Shown here: positions 1-8,480 of the stretch, one piece after another
How positions within the stretch are numbered: position 1 is the stretch's first letter
Layout of the letters: the number at the start of each line of letters is the position of its first letter
NCBI RefSeq assembly: GCF_900188165.1
Contig: NZ_FZOS01000003.1
Span: forward strand, 124,001-188,000
Length of the DNA stretch: 64,000 nt
Origin: Edaphosphingomonas laterariae
GTDB taxonomy: Bacteria > Pseudomonadota > Alphaproteobacteria > Sphingomonadales > Sphingomonadaceae
Reading direction: 5' to 3'
The notes under the pieces: model-generated
What the model was told of the DNA's origin: nothing
The model's input: the letters and a program-made list of their open reading frames with translations, nothing else
Databases searched by the model: none
Made by a program: the position numbers and the translations under genes

Positions 1-1
1 T

Positions 2-1051
2 GATTTCTACCAGAAGCCCGTCGATATCGACACGCTGGGCCTGATCGTCGCGCGGGCATTCCACCTGCACGCCATCGAGGCGGAAAATGCCCGGCTGGCG
101 GCCGCCGGTTCGGGTGGCGAGACGGTGCTGGGCAGCATCGTTACCGCCGCGCCGGAAATGCTGAAGGTCGCCCGCACGATCGAGCGCGTGGCCAATGCCA
201 ATGTTTCGGTGATGTTGCTGGGCGCGAGCGGCACCGGCAAGGAATTGCTGGCGCGCGGGCTGCACAATGCCAGCGGGCGGGCCAAGGGCGCGTTCGTCGC
301 GATCAACTGCGCGGCGATCCCGGAAAACCTGCTCGAAGCCGAGCTGTTCGGCTATGAAAAGGGCGCCTTCACCGGCGCGGTGAAGACCACCGAAGGCAAG
401 ATCGAGCTGGCCGAAGGCGGCACGCTGTTCCTGGACGAAGTGGGCGATATTCCGCTGCCGCTGCAGGTGAAGCTGCTGCGCTTCCTGCAGGAACGCGTGA
501 TCGAACGCATCGGCAGCCGCCGCGCCATTCCGGTCGACACGCGCATCGTCTGCGCGACGCACCAGGATCTGGAGGCGATGATCGCCGCCGGCAGCTTCCG
601 CGAGGATCTCTATTACCGGCTGGCCGAAATCGTGGTCCGCATCCCCACTTTGGCCGAACGCCATGGTGACGCGACCCTGCTCGGCAAGCATTTCCTGACG
701 CGCTTCGCCAAGGAGATGAACCCGGCGGTGAAGGGCTTTGCGCCCGATGCGCTGGCTGCGATCAACGACTGGGCATGGCCGGGCAATGTCCGCGAGCTGG
801 AAAACCGCCTGAAGCGTGCGGTGATCATGGCCGAGGGCAAGCTGGTGACAGCCGCCGACCTCGATCTCGACCTGAGCAGCGAGGGCGCGGAGCTGATCAA
901 TTTGAAGGCCGCGCGCGAAATGGCGGATCGTCGCGCCATCCGGCAGGCGCTGGCCCGCACCGAAGGCAATATCTCCAACGCGGCCAAATTGCTGGGGATC
1001 AGCCGGCCGACGCTTTACGACCTGTTCAAGCAGTACGACCTGCAGGCCTGA
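2..1051 (+). CDS. prsR: Sigma-54-dependent response regulator, PrsR-like (5' partial)
   Basis: The gene enters the window already open, so the N-terminal receiver domain is mostly missing; its last strand and helix remain (QKPVD at residues 4-8 of the visible part). An AAA+ sigma-54 activator domain follows, with Walker A GASGTGKE, the sigma-54 contact loop GAFTGA, Walker B LFLDE and the arginine-rich REDLYYRL. A Fis-type helix-turn-helix ends the protein (NAAKLLGIS, then RPTLYDLF). It would activate RNA polymerase-sigma-54 at upstream enhancers after phosphorylation. The overall form fits PrsR, the regulator of PEP-CTERM and exopolysaccharide genes, but the neighbours that would prove that lie outside the window. 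The class is certain and the PrsR name is moderately sure. Confidence 0.85.
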   Translation, partial: DFYQKPVDIDTLGLIVARAFHLHAIEAENARLAAAGSGGETVLGSIVTAAPEMLKVARTIERVANANVSVMLLGASGTGKELLARGLHNASGRAKGAFVAINCAAIPENLLEAELFGYEKGAFTGAVKTTEGKIELAEGGTLFLDEVGDIPLPLQVKLLRFLQERVIERIGSRRAIPVDTRIVCATHQDLEAMIAAGSFREDLYYRLAEIVVRIPTLAERHGDATLLGKHFLTRFAKEMNPAVKGFAPDALAAINDWAWPGNVRELENRLKRAVIMAEGKLVTAADLDLDLSSEGAELINLKAAREMADRRAIRQALARTEGNISNAAKLLGISRPTLYDLFKQYDLQA

Positions 1052-1061
1052 CCACTCACAT

Positions 1062-1134
1062 CATTCGGCGAAAGCCGGGGCCGCGATTGTGTGCTGGATT
1101 ACCGCACGAGATGCCGGCCTTTGCCGGCATCTCG
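1062..1134. repeat. Intergenic palindromic element
   Basis: Between the response regulator and gcrA there is a perfect 12-bp inverted repeat, arms 1107-1118 and 1123-1134, with a CTTT loop. Upstream, at 1062-1078, is a sequence of the form cattcggcgaaagccgg that resembles the outer arm of the element at 30954-31042. Neither gene reads into it, and no T-run follows, so it is more like a dispersed palindromic repeat than a classical terminator. It could still act as a bidirectional transcription barrier, because the two flanking genes converge on it. Confidence 0.5.
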
Positions 1135-1147
1135 CGGGAGACGCGCG

Positions 1148-1840
1148 TCAGCGGACGCGCGGGCCGCCATAAGGCATGGGCGGCGGCGGGCGACGGTCGC
1201 GACGCGGCAACTGCGCCTGATAGGCGACCGAACAATGATCCAGGCAATAAGGGAAGCCCGGGTTGATCGGCGAGCCGCAGAAATGGAAATCCGGTTCGCC
1301 CGGATGCCCGATCGGCCACTTGCAGATCTTGTCGTTCAGATCGAGCAGCGACGTCTTGCCCGCGATGTCGGCCGACGGCTTGGCCGGAACCAGGCGGCGC
1401 GGCGGCGCGGGCGTGGCGGGGGGCTGCTGTTCGCCGGGCGACTGGCGCTGGAAGCCGCCCGGGCCGATCGAACGGAACACCTGCTGCGGCTGCGAAGATC
1501 CTGCCGCCGGCGCGGGCGTCGGTGCGGGGGCGGCGGCAACCGGGGCTGCCGGCGCGGGCTTGGCGACAGGTGCGGGGGCCGGCGCGGGCGGGGGAGGCGG
1601 TGGTGGCGCCGCGGCGACGGGCGCCGCCTTTTCCGCCTTGGGGGCCTTGGGCGCAGCATCGCTATTGCTGCTATCGCCGCCGCGCACGGGCGACGGGCGC
1701 GATTGCAGGCCAAGGCGATGCGCCTTGCCGATCACCGCGTTGCGGCTGACGCCACCCAGTTCTTCCGCGATCTGGCTTGCGGTGTTGCCCGCTTCCCAGA
1801 GCCGCTTGAGCTGATCGATCCGTTCGTCCGTCCAGGCCAT
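1148..1840 (-). CDS. gcrA: GcrA family cell cycle regulator
   Basis: GcrA is an alphaproteobacterial transcription factor that binds sigma-70 RNA polymerase and activates promoters carrying methylated GANTC sites, so coupling replication to gene expression. The N-terminal 45 residues form the DNA-binding helix-turn-helix (MAWTDERIDQLKRLW, then SRNAVIGKAHRLGL). A long alanine-proline linker covers roughly residues 50-150. A C-terminal sigma-binding region follows, with several cysteines (KICKWPIGHP, FCGSP, YCLDHC). At 230 residues it is longer than the Caulobacter protein because of the linker. It diverges from the ABC permease gene across 62 bases. The position beside argD-argF-hslO matches the arrangement I know from Caulobacter relatives. 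Confidence 0.93.
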   Translation of the reverse strand: MAWTDERIDQLKRLWEAGNTASQIAEELGGVSRNAVIGKAHRLGLQSRPSPVRGGDSSNSDAAPKAPKAEKAAPVAAAPPPPPPPAPAPAPVAKPAPAAPVAAAPAPTPAPAAGSSQPQQVFRSIGPGGFQRQSPGEQQPPATPAPPRRLVPAKPSADIAGKTSLLDLNDKICKWPIGHPGEPDFHFCGSPINPGFPYCLDHCSVAYQAQLPRRDRRPPPPMPYGGPRVR

Positions 1841-1902
1841 TCGTCGTCCTTGCGCTTTCCCGCGCTTGCGGGCGGGCTTGGCAGTCGATAGGCGCTAGAG
1901 CC

Positions 1903-2730
1903 ATGAACGACCAGCCCGAAAACTTGGTGCGCGCCACCCCCGGCGTACCGGTGATCCCGTTCGTCAACTGGGGAGGAATGCGCGCGCTCTATGTGAAGGA
2001 GGTGCGACGTTTCTTCAAGGTCCAGCTCCAGACGATATGGGCGCCGGCGATCACGACGCTGCTTTTTCTGGTGATCTTCACCGTCGCATTGGGCGGCGGC
2101 GGGCGTCAGGTGATGGGCGAACCCTTCGCCAATTTCATCGCGCCGGGCCTGATCGTGATGGGCATGATGCAAAATGCCTTCGCCAATTCCAGCTTCTCGC
2201 TGCTCGTCGGCAAGATCCAGGGCACCATCGTCGATTATCTGATGCCGCCGCTTTCTTCGGGTGAGGTGTTGTTCGCGCTCGTCGCCGCCGCGATCACCCG
2301 GGCGATTCTGGTGGGGCTGACGGTGTGGCTGGCCATGTGCTTCTGGCCGGGTGTCGAGGTGGTCCCCCAGCATTTCTGGGCGGTGATCTGGTTCGGCCTG
2401 ATGGGTTCGGCGCTGCTCTCCTTCCTGGGCGTGCTGACGTCGATCTGGGCGGAAAAGTTCGACCATGCGGCGGCCGTCACCAATTTCGTCATCCAGCCGC
2501 TCTCGCTGCTGTCTGGCACCTTCTACGCCGTCGACGCGCTGGCGCCGACATTTCAGGCGATCAGCCATGCGAACCCGTTCTTCTATGTGATTTCGGGCTT
2601 CCGCTACGGCTTCATCGGCATCGCCGACTCGCCCATCGCGATCGGTGCGGTGGCGCTGTTGGGCGTGAACATCGTGCTTTGTGCGATCTGCTATGTGCTG
2701 CTGTCGAAGGGCTGGAAGCTCAAGAATTGA
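1903..2730 (+). CDS. ABC-2 type transporter permease, YadH-like
   Basis: This is an integral membrane protein of 275 residues with about six hydrophobic segments and the ABC-2 permease signature in the second half (FLGVLTSIWAEKFDH, and LSGTFYAVDALAP near residue 210). Such permeases pair with a separate ATPase to export polysaccharide, drugs or lipids. No ATP-binding subunit is encoded next to it, so the partner must be elsewhere on the genome. The start is the ATG 62 bases from gcrA; the first 30 residues are polar and cytoplasmic. A clear terminator follows, so it is probably a single-gene transcript. The substrate cannot be told from the sequence. Confidence 0.85.
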   Translation: MNDQPENLVRATPGVPVIPFVNWGGMRALYVKEVRRFFKVQLQTIWAPAITTLLFLVIFTVALGGGGRQVMGEPFANFIAPGLIVMGMMQNAFANSSFSLLVGKIQGTIVDYLMPPLSSGEVLFALVAAAITRAILVGLTVWLAMCFWPGVEVVPQHFWAVIWFGLMGSALLSFLGVLTSIWAEKFDHAAAVTNFVIQPLSLLSGTFYAVDALAPTFQAISHANPFFYVISGFRYGFIGIADSPIAIGAVALLGVNIVLCAICYVLLSKGWKLKN

Positions 2731-2790
2731 GCCTCGTCGGGCAGGGGGTTGTCCCGCCCCGCGCGGGGCGATAAAAGCCCATTTCGAATG

Positions 2791-2817
2791 AAGGCGGCCG
2801 GACAGGGCCGCCTTTTT
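2791..2817 (+). terminator. Rho-independent terminator after ABC permease
   Basis: A 7-bp GC stem (2793-2799 with 2806-2812, ggcggcc/ggccgcc) with a six-base loop is followed directly by five T residues (2813-2817). It sits 62 bases after the permease stop and about 50 bases before argD, in the right orientation to end the permease transcript and insulate argD. Confidence 0.8.
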
Positions 2818-2864
2818 GCGTTTCCGGAGTTTTCCCGCACTTTTTTCGTGAAGGAGTAGTCTCG

Positions 2865-4061
2865 ATGGCCATTACCCCGCTCATGCCCGTATACCCGCGG
2901 TGTGGCGTGCGGCCGGTGCGAGGCGAGGGTTGCTACCTGATCGGTGAGCGCGGCGAGCGTTATCTGGATTTTGCCGCCGGCATCGCGGTCAACGCGCTCG
3001 GCCACGGGCATCCGCACCTTACCAAGGCGATCCAGGAACAGGCGGCGACGCTGATGCACGTTTCCAACCTCTACGGTTCGCCGCAGGGTGAGGCGCTGGC
3101 GCAGCGCATCGTCGACAACAGCTTCGCCGACACGGTGTTCTTCACCAATTCGGGCGTCGAGGCGATCGAGTGTGCGATCAAGACCGCGCGCCGTTACCAT
3201 TATGCCAACGGCAACCCCCAGCGGCACAAGCTGATCACCTTCAAGAACGCCTTCCATGGCCGTTCGCTGGGCGCGATCAGCGCGACCGACCAGCCCAAGA
3301 TGCGCGATGGGTTCGAACCGCTGCTGCCGGGCTTCGCTTATGTGCAGTTCAACGATCTCGAAGCCGCGCTGGCCGCGATCGACGATGAGACCGCCGGCTT
3401 CCTCGTCGAAACCGTGCAGGGCGAAGGCGGGATGACGGCGGGAACGCCGGAATTCATCCAGGGCCTGCGCAAGGCGTGCGACGAGCATGGCCTGCTGCTC
3501 ATCCTCGACGAGATCCAGTGCGGTTATGGCCGTACCGGCAAGATGTGGGCCTATGAGCATTATGGCATCACGCCGGATATCCTGACGGCGGCCAAGGGCA
3601 TTGGCGGCGGTTTCCCGCTGGGTGCGTGCCTGGCGACCGAGGAAGCGGCCAAGGGCATGGTGGTCGGCACCCATGGATCGACCTATGGCGGCAATCCGCT
3701 CGGCATGGCGGCGGGGCAGGCGATCCTCGACGTGATGCTGGAGCCGGGCTTCCTGGAACATGTCACCAAGATGGGCGAGCGCCTGCGCGCCGCGTTCGAA
3801 CAGCTCATCCCCAACCACGACCATCTGTTCGAGGAAATTCGCGGCAAGGGGCTGATGCTCGGCGTCAAGATGAAGGAACCGGCGGTGAGCCGCGATTTCG
3901 TGGCGCATCTGCGCGACAATCACGGGTTGCTGACGGTGGCGGCGGGCGAAAATGTGTTCCGCGTGCTGCCGCCGCTGGTGATCGACGAGAGCCATATCGC
4001 CGAATGCATCCAGAAGCTTTCCGAAGGCGCGCGGACCTACACTCCGCCGGCGGCGGCATGA
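2865..4061 (+). CDS. argD: Acetylornithine transaminase (argD family)
   Basis: This is a class III PLP-dependent aminotransferase of 398 residues, the usual ArgD length. It converts N-acetylglutamate semialdehyde to N-acetylornithine in arginine synthesis, and in many bacteria also serves the succinyldiaminopimelate step of lysine synthesis. Landmarks are [15 protein letters not shown] near residue 100, [12 protein letters not shown] near 215 and the PLP lysine in [13 protein letters not shown] near 245. The start has an AGGAG-like site (aaggagtag) in front of ATG 2865. Its stop overlaps the argF start by four bases (ATGA), so the two are translationally coupled. The single transcript argD-argF supports an arginine role rather than a catabolic one. 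Confidence 0.93.
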   Translation: MAITPLMPVYPRCGVRPVRGEGCYLIGERGERYLDFAAGIAVNALGHGHPHLTKAIQEQAATLMHVSNLYGSPQGEALAQRIVDNSFADTVFFTNSGVEAIECAIKTARRYHYANGNPQRHKLITFKNAFHGRSLGAISATDQPKMRDGFEPLLPGFAYVQFNDLEAALAAIDDETAGFLVETVQGEGGMTAGTPEFIQGLRKACDEHGLLLILDEIQCGYGRTGKMWAYEHYGITPDILTAAKGIGGGFPLGACLATEEAAKGMVVGTHGSTYGGNPLGMAAGQAILDVMLEPGFLEHVTKMGERLRAAFEQLIPNHDHLFEEIRGKGLMLGVKMKEPAVSRDFVAHLRDNHGLLTVAAGENVFRVLPPLVIDESHIAECIQKLSEGARTYTPPAAA

Positions 4062-4987
4062 GCCGGCATTTCCTCGACCTCGCCGATGCCGGCGGGGACG
4101 CGATCGCGGCGATGCTGAACGACGCGATCGACCGCAAGGAAGCGCGCGCCAACTGGCCGAAGGGCAAGGCGGATGCCGATGCCCCGCTGGCCGGCCGCAC
4201 GCTGGCGATGATCTTCGAGAAGAATTCGACCCGCACGCGCGTGTCGTTCGACATGGCGATGCGCCAGTTGGGTGGCACGACGATCGTGATGGATGCGGGC
4301 TCGATGCAGCTCGGCCGGGGCGAGACGGTGGCGGATACGGCGCGCGTGCTTTCGCGCTTCGTCGACGCGATCATGATCCGTACCGACGATCATGCGAAGC
4401 TGATCGAGATGGCCGAGCATGCGACCGTGCCGGTGATCAACGGCCTGACCGATCACAGCCATCCGTGCCAGATCATGGCCGACATGCTGACCGTGATCGA
4501 ACGCCACAAGGCGCTGCCCGGCACGCGCTGGGCATGGCTGGGTGACGGCAACAACGTGCTCCATTCGATCATCGAGGCGGGCAGCCTGATGGGCTTCGAC
4601 GTCCGCGTCGGCTGCCCGGCGGGCTATGAGCCGTCGATGGAGGTGCTGGAAGCGGCGCTGAAGCGCGGCACCACCGTTCCGATCCTGCGCGATCCGGTGG
4701 CGGCGGTGAAGGATGCCGACGTCGTCGTCACCGACACCTGGATATCGATGGGGCAGGAACATGCCGAGGAGAAGCTGGCGGCGATGACGCCTTATCAGGT
4801 GAACGCGGCGCTGATGGCGCACGCCAAGCCCGATGCCGTGTTCCTCCACTGCCTGCCCGCCCATCGTGGCGAGGAAGCGACCGACGACGTGCTCGATGGC
4901 CCGCGCTCGGCGATCTGGGACGAGGCGGAGAACCGCCTCCACGCCCAGAAATCCGTGCTTCTCTGGTGCTTCGGGATGATCGGCTGA
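4058..4987 (+). CDS. argF: Ornithine carbamoyltransferase
   Basis: The enzyme condenses ornithine with carbamoyl phosphate to citrulline in the cytoplasm. The 309-residue protein carries the carbamoyl-phosphate loop STRTR (residues 55-59), HPCQIMADM near residue 130 and the ornithine-site motif [10 protein letters not shown] near 265. ATG 4058 is chosen because it overlaps the argD stop and gives the family length; the reading frame is open further upstream only as a shadow within argD. It is the last gene of the argD-argF pair and is followed by a strong hairpin at 5026-5057. Assignment is secure. Confidence 0.95.
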   Translation: MSRHFLDLADAGGDAIAAMLNDAIDRKEARANWPKGKADADAPLAGRTLAMIFEKNSTRTRVSFDMAMRQLGGTTIVMDAGSMQLGRGETVADTARVLSRFVDAIMIRTDDHAKLIEMAEHATVPVINGLTDHSHPCQIMADMLTVIERHKALPGTRWAWLGDGNNVLHSIIEAGSLMGFDVRVGCPAGYEPSMEVLEAALKRGTTVPILRDPVAAVKDADVVVTDTWISMGQEHAEEKLAAMTPYQVNAALMAHAKPDAVFLHCLPAHRGEEATDDVLDGPRSAIWDEAENRLHAQKSVLLWCFGMIG

Positions 4988-5025
4988 CCCGCACGCCACG
5001 GGCCAGACATCGCAGGACTGGAAAC

Positions 5026-5057
5026 TTCGCCCCTCCATACCGACATGGAGGGGCGAA
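5026..5057 (+). terminator. Strong hairpin downstream of argF
   Basis: A perfect 13-bp inverted repeat (5026-5038 with 5045-5057) has a six-base loop. It lies 38 bases after the argF stop. The tail lacks a run of T (tgattcc), so it may be a Rho-dependent or mRNA-stabilising structure rather than a textbook intrinsic terminator. Confidence 0.5.
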
Positions 5058-5227
5058 TGATTCCGGCGGTCGCCGGAGGCTGGAGCGGTCCATCCGAGCC
5101 GTAGGCGTCGGGCGAACCGCTCCTTGATTGTGATAGGCCGCGATTTCCAGGGCAGCAGATGCGTCATCTGCGTCGAAATCGCTCTAAGGAATTGATCTTG
5201 AAAGCCAATGGTAACGGAAAGAGCGAG

Positions 5228-6130
5228 ATGCCCGTGGTCGCCCATGTCGATCAGGCGCTCGGCTTCACCATCCCGTCCCGCCATGCGCGGGGGCGGATCG
5301 TCCGCCTCGGCCCGGTGCTCGATGGCGTGCTCGCTGCGCATGGCTATCCGCTGGCCATCGGCCGCCTGCTCGCCGAGGCGCTGACGCTGACCGCGCTGCT
5401 CGGTTCGACGCTGAAGGATGCCGGCGGCCAACTGACCATCCAGGCGCAGACCGAGGGCGGCGTCGTCGACCTGCTGGTCTGCGATTATCGCGGGGGCGAG
5501 ATGCGCGGCTATGTCCGCCACGATGCCGAGCGGCTGGCCGAAATGCCGGTCGATCCGTCGCTGTTCGCGCTGTTTGGTCGCGGCTATCTCGCCATCACCT
5601 TCGATCAGGCGGCGACGGGTGAACGCTATCAGGGCATCGTGCCGCTGGAAGGCGGATCGCTTGGCGCGGCGGCCGAGGCCTATTTCAACCAGTCGGACCA
5701 GTTGCCGAGCTTCGTCAGGCTGGCGACGAACGGCGGCGGCATTGGCGGCCATATCGCCGGCGGCATCCTCATCCAGCACCTGCCCGATGGCGAGGAGGGC
5801 CGGGAGCGCCTGCACGTCCGCCAGGATCGCGAGGAATGGGACCATGTCACCGCGCTCGCCGGCACGATCCGCGACGAGGAACTGCTCGATCCCACGCTGC
5901 CGCTGGATCAGATCGCCTGGCGGCTGTTCCATGAGGAGAGCGAGGTCCGCGTGCTGCCGATGATTTCGCTGAGCGGCAATTGCCGTTGCAATGCCGATCA
6001 TATCCGTTCGGTGATTGCGCGCTTCCCGGCCGAGGAGCGGGCCGAGATGGTCGAGTCGGATGGGATGATCCATGTCGACTGCGAATTCTGTTCCAGCCGC
6101 TACAGCTTCGCGCTTGCGGATTTTGCATGA
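5228..6130 (+). CDS. hslO: Hsp33 family redox-regulated chaperone
   Basis: Hsp33 is a cytoplasmic holdase switched on by oxidation of a zinc-bound cysteine cluster. The C-terminus shows this cluster as CRC (around residue 252) and CEFC (about 285). The body has the family blocks GRIVRLGPVLD near residue 20 and GGIGGHIAGGILIQHLP in the middle. I start at ATG 5228, which follows a purine-rich site and gives 300 residues, close to the family norm. The in-frame ATG at 5159 would add 23 basic residues that do not look like Hsp33. The gcrA-argD-argF-hslO neighbourhood is a recurring alphaproteobacterial arrangement. Confidence 0.92.
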   Translation: MPVVAHVDQALGFTIPSRHARGRIVRLGPVLDGVLAAHGYPLAIGRLLAEALTLTALLGSTLKDAGGQLTIQAQTEGGVVDLLVCDYRGGEMRGYVRHDAERLAEMPVDPSLFALFGRGYLAITFDQAATGERYQGIVPLEGGSLGAAAEAYFNQSDQLPSFVRLATNGGGIGGHIAGGILIQHLPDGEEGRERLHVRQDREEWDHVTALAGTIRDEELLDPTLPLDQIAWRLFHEESEVRVLPMISLSGNCRCNADHIRSVIARFPAEERAEMVESDGMIHVDCEFCSSRYSFALADFA

Positions 6131-6328
6131 TGACGAAAATGGAAAATCGCAAGACGAAGTGACGAAGCGCACAGACGGCTCGACAAACAAGCCTTACTTT
6201 CAGCCGTGTCAGGGTCGCCGTGAAATGGCGGCCATTGTATAGCTGTTAACGTGGCATGGTTAGAAGTCGAGGCTGTGTGGGGCTGGCGTTTTCCTGGCCC
6301 GTTTCAGCCGGGATTCGAGGTTGGCGTC

Positions 6329-6772
6329 ATGTTTAACCGTCAGTTATTGTTGCGTATGCTTGTCATTTGTGCGGCGTCCGGCGTTGCTGCTGCCGCCCAT
6401 GGCGCAGCCCCCCAGCCGCTTTCGGCGGTGGGCACGCTGCAGCCGGGGCTCTGGCAATTGCAGGCCGAGGGCGAGGCGCCGCGCAGGATCTGCGTCGGCG
6501 ATACCAGCGCGCTCGTCCAGATCCGCCATGCGGGAACGCCGTGCAGCCGCCTCGTCATCGCCGACCAGCGGTCCAGCGCGACGGTGCATTATAGCTGCCC
6601 CGGGGCCGGCTGGGGGCGGACGACGCTGAAGGTGGTGACGCCGCGTTCGGCGACCATCGACACGCAGGGTATTGCCGGCAACGCGCCTTTCGCCTTCACC
6701 GCCGATGCGCGGCGCATGGGCGATTGCCCGACCAAGAGCGCAAGTCTGAACGAGAGCCGATACAACCGTTAA
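6329..6772 (+). CDS. Secreted hypothetical protein
   Basis: The protein has 147 residues and is not recognised as a named family. It opens with a classical signal peptide (MFNRQLLLRML, then a hydrophobic stretch ending near AAAHGA, about residue 26), so it should be periplasmic. The mature part contains LQPGLWQLQ, CVGD and GDCP with four cysteines, which could form two disulfides. This resembles small DUF3617-like periplasmic proteins seen in sphingomonads, but I cannot assign it firmly. ATG 6329 is preferred over the upstream in-frame start at 6251, because it places the signal peptide at the N-terminus. A terminator-like hairpin lies 91 bases downstream. Confidence 0.65.
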   Translation: MFNRQLLLRMLVICAASGVAAAAHGAAPQPLSAVGTLQPGLWQLQAEGEAPRRICVGDTSALVQIRHAGTPCSRLVIADQRSSATVHYSCPGAGWGRTTLKVVTPRSATIDTQGIAGNAPFAFTADARRMGDCPTKSASLNESRYNR

Positions 6773-6862
6773 GCCGGGGTTTACCTGGCCGGGTTTATAT
6801 CGATCCACGATGTGTCGGCGTTTGGCACATTCCCTCCCTAGCAGGCCCTTCGGGGCCCAACT

Positions 6863-6890
6863 GGGCCGTCCATTCGGGCGGCCCGTCCTT
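6863..6890 (+). terminator. Terminator-like hairpin
   Basis: A 9-bp stem containing one G-T pair (6863-6871 with 6876-6884) and an ATTC loop is followed by gtccttttg. It lies between the secreted protein gene and queC and would end the former. A second small hairpin (ggcccttcggggcc, 6843-6856) stands just before it. Confidence 0.65.
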
Positions 6891-7053
6891 TTGGGGGCGC
6901 CTTCGCGCGTTCCGATGGCGGCGCTTTCGCACCCGCACAAAATCGGCTAGGCGCCTGTGCATCCAATCCGCCCGGCAACCGGCAGTTCCGCCATGGCCGG
7001 ACGGGCGATCGGCCCTGGGCCCATGACAACGGACTGAAGTGAGGACTGTCGAT

Positions 7054-7743
7054 ATGAACGAGCAGAAGCCCGGCGCCGTCGTGCTGCTTTCGGGTGGGCT
7101 CGATTCCATGGTCGCGGCGGGCATTGCACGCGAACGCGGCTTTGCGATCAACGCGCTGACGATCAACTACAACCAGCGCCATCTGGTCGAGCTGGCGGCG
7201 GCGCGGCGCATCGCGGCGATGCTGGATGTCGCCCGTCATGTGACGCTGCCGCTCGATCTCACCCTGTTCGGCGGATCGGCGCTGACCGACGATATCGCGG
7301 TTCCCAAAACCGGTGTCGGCGAAGAAATTCCCGTCACCTACGTGCCCGCGCGCAACACGATCTTCCTGTCGCTGGCGCTGGGCTGGGCCGAAGCCTGCGG
7401 GGCTTATGACATCTTCCTTGGCGTCAACGCGCTCGATTATTCGGGCTATCCCGATTGCCGTCCCGAATTCGTCGAGAAGTTTCAGGAACTGGCTGACCTG
7501 GCGACGAAGGCAGGTGTCGAAGGGCGCCGCTTCACCATCCACAGCCCGCTGCTGCACATGACCAAGGCCGATATCGCGCGCGAGGCCGATCGGCTGGGGC
7601 TGGATGCCGGGCAGAGCTGGTCCTGCTACGATCCCGCGCCGGGCGGCAAGCATTGCGGCCTGTGCGATAGCTGCCGGCTGCGCGCGCGCGGCTATGAGGA
7701 GGCCGGCATTCCCGATCCGACGCAATACGCCACGCGGCCATGA
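7054..7743 (+). CDS. queC: 7-cyano-7-deazaguanine synthase
   Basis: QueC makes preQ0 from 7-carboxy-7-deazaguanine, ammonia and ATP, in the pathway to queuosine in tRNA. The ATP PP-loop is LLSGGLDSM at residues 11-19. The C-terminal zinc site is built from WSCYDP and HCGLCDSC (about residues 190-212). ATG 7054 is chosen because an AGTGAGGA site lies just upstream; the GTG at 7039 would add only five residues. Its stop overlaps the queE start (ATGA), so the two steps are made together. No queD or queF is present in the window. At 229 residues it has the normal length. Confidence 0.95.
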   Translation: MNEQKPGAVVLLSGGLDSMVAAGIARERGFAINALTINYNQRHLVELAAARRIAAMLDVARHVTLPLDLTLFGGSALTDDIAVPKTGVGEEIPVTYVPARNTIFLSLALGWAEACGAYDIFLGVNALDYSGYPDCRPEFVEKFQELADLATKAGVEGRRFTIHSPLLHMTKADIAREADRLGLDAGQSWSCYDPAPGGKHCGLCDSCRLRARGYEEAGIPDPTQYATRP

Positions 7744-8390
7744 CCAGCTACGCCGTCAAGGAAATCTTCCTGACCCTGCAGGGCGAAGGGCGGCAGGCCG
7801 GGCGCCGGGCCGTCTTCCTGCGCTTTGCCGGCTGCAATCTGTGGACCGGGCGGGAGCAGGATCGGGAAAGCGCGGACTGCCGTTTCTGCGACACCGATTT
7901 CGTGGGCATGGATGGCGATCATGGCGGCCGGTATCGCGATGCCGCAGCACTGGCCGACAAGGTGGCGGCGCTGTGGGCCGAAGGCCTGGTCGGTGAGGCG
8001 GGGGCTGTGCCCTTCGTGGTGATGACCGGCGGTGAGCCGCTGCTGCAGGTGGACGACGCGCTGATCGCCGCCCTGCATGCGCGGGGCTTTGAAATCGCGG
8101 TGGAAACCAACGGCACGATCGCGGCGCCGGCCGGGATCGACTGGATCTGCGTCAGCCCGAAGGCGGGGACGGAGATCGTCCAGCGTTCGGGGCAGGAGCT
8201 CAAGCTTGTCTGGCCGCAGCCCGGCAATGATTATCGCGCGATGGAGGGTTGGGCGTTCGACCATTTCCTCGTCTCGCCGATGGACGGGCCCGATGTGGTG
8301 GAGACCACCGCCGCAGCGGTGGCCTTCGTTCTGGCCAACCCCCGCTGGCGGCTGTCGGTGCAGTCGCATAAGCTGATCGGCGTGCGCTGA
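7740..8390 (+). CDS. queE: 7-carboxy-7-deazaguanine synthase (radical SAM)
   Basis: QueE is a radical SAM enzyme that contracts 6-carboxytetrahydropterin to 7-carboxy-7-deazaguanine, the substrate of QueC. The cluster-binding motif here is C-x14-C-x2-C (FAGCNLW, then DCRFCDTDF, about residues 31-50). This is the long-loop form seen in proteobacterial QueE rather than the usual C-x3-C-x2-C. TGGEPLLQ follows near residue 98 for SAM binding. The gene is translationally coupled to queC. The length of 216 residues is normal for the family. Confidence 0.94.
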   Translation: MTSYAVKEIFLTLQGEGRQAGRRAVFLRFAGCNLWTGREQDRESADCRFCDTDFVGMDGDHGGRYRDAAALADKVAALWAEGLVGEAGAVPFVVMTGGEPLLQVDDALIAALHARGFEIAVETNGTIAAPAGIDWICVSPKAGTEIVQRSGQELKLVWPQPGNDYRAMEGWAFDHFLVSPMDGPDVVETTAAAVAFVLANPRWRLSVQSHKLIGVR

Positions 8391-8404
8391 GAGCAGGCGT
8401 TAGA

Positions 8405-8464
8405 GAATCCGGGCTTTAGCCGGATTGTGGTGTCGCGCTGGAAATGCGCCGAACGCGCATTTCC
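8405..8464. other. Double hairpin in convergent gap
   Basis: Between the converging queE and the minus-strand secreted-protein gene are two inverted repeats. The first has arms 8406-8412 and 8420-8426 (aatccgg/ccggatt). The second is a perfect 10-bp stem with arms 8440-8449 and 8455-8464. Neither has a T-run on either strand. They probably stop or protect transcripts arriving from both sides. Confidence 0.45.
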
Positions 8465-8480
8465 AAACCCGTCTATCCGA

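Noticed and set aside
4037-6190. A 717-residue open frame on the minus strand opposite argF and hslO.
   Set aside because: It is a GC-driven antisense shadow. Its protein is rich in His, Arg and Gln without motifs, while the plus strand carries clear argF and hslO.
6773-7053. Possible preQ1 riboswitch ahead of queC.
   Set aside because: The gap holds two hairpins, but I could not find the preQ1 aptamer core; the main hairpin reads as a terminator of the upstream gene.
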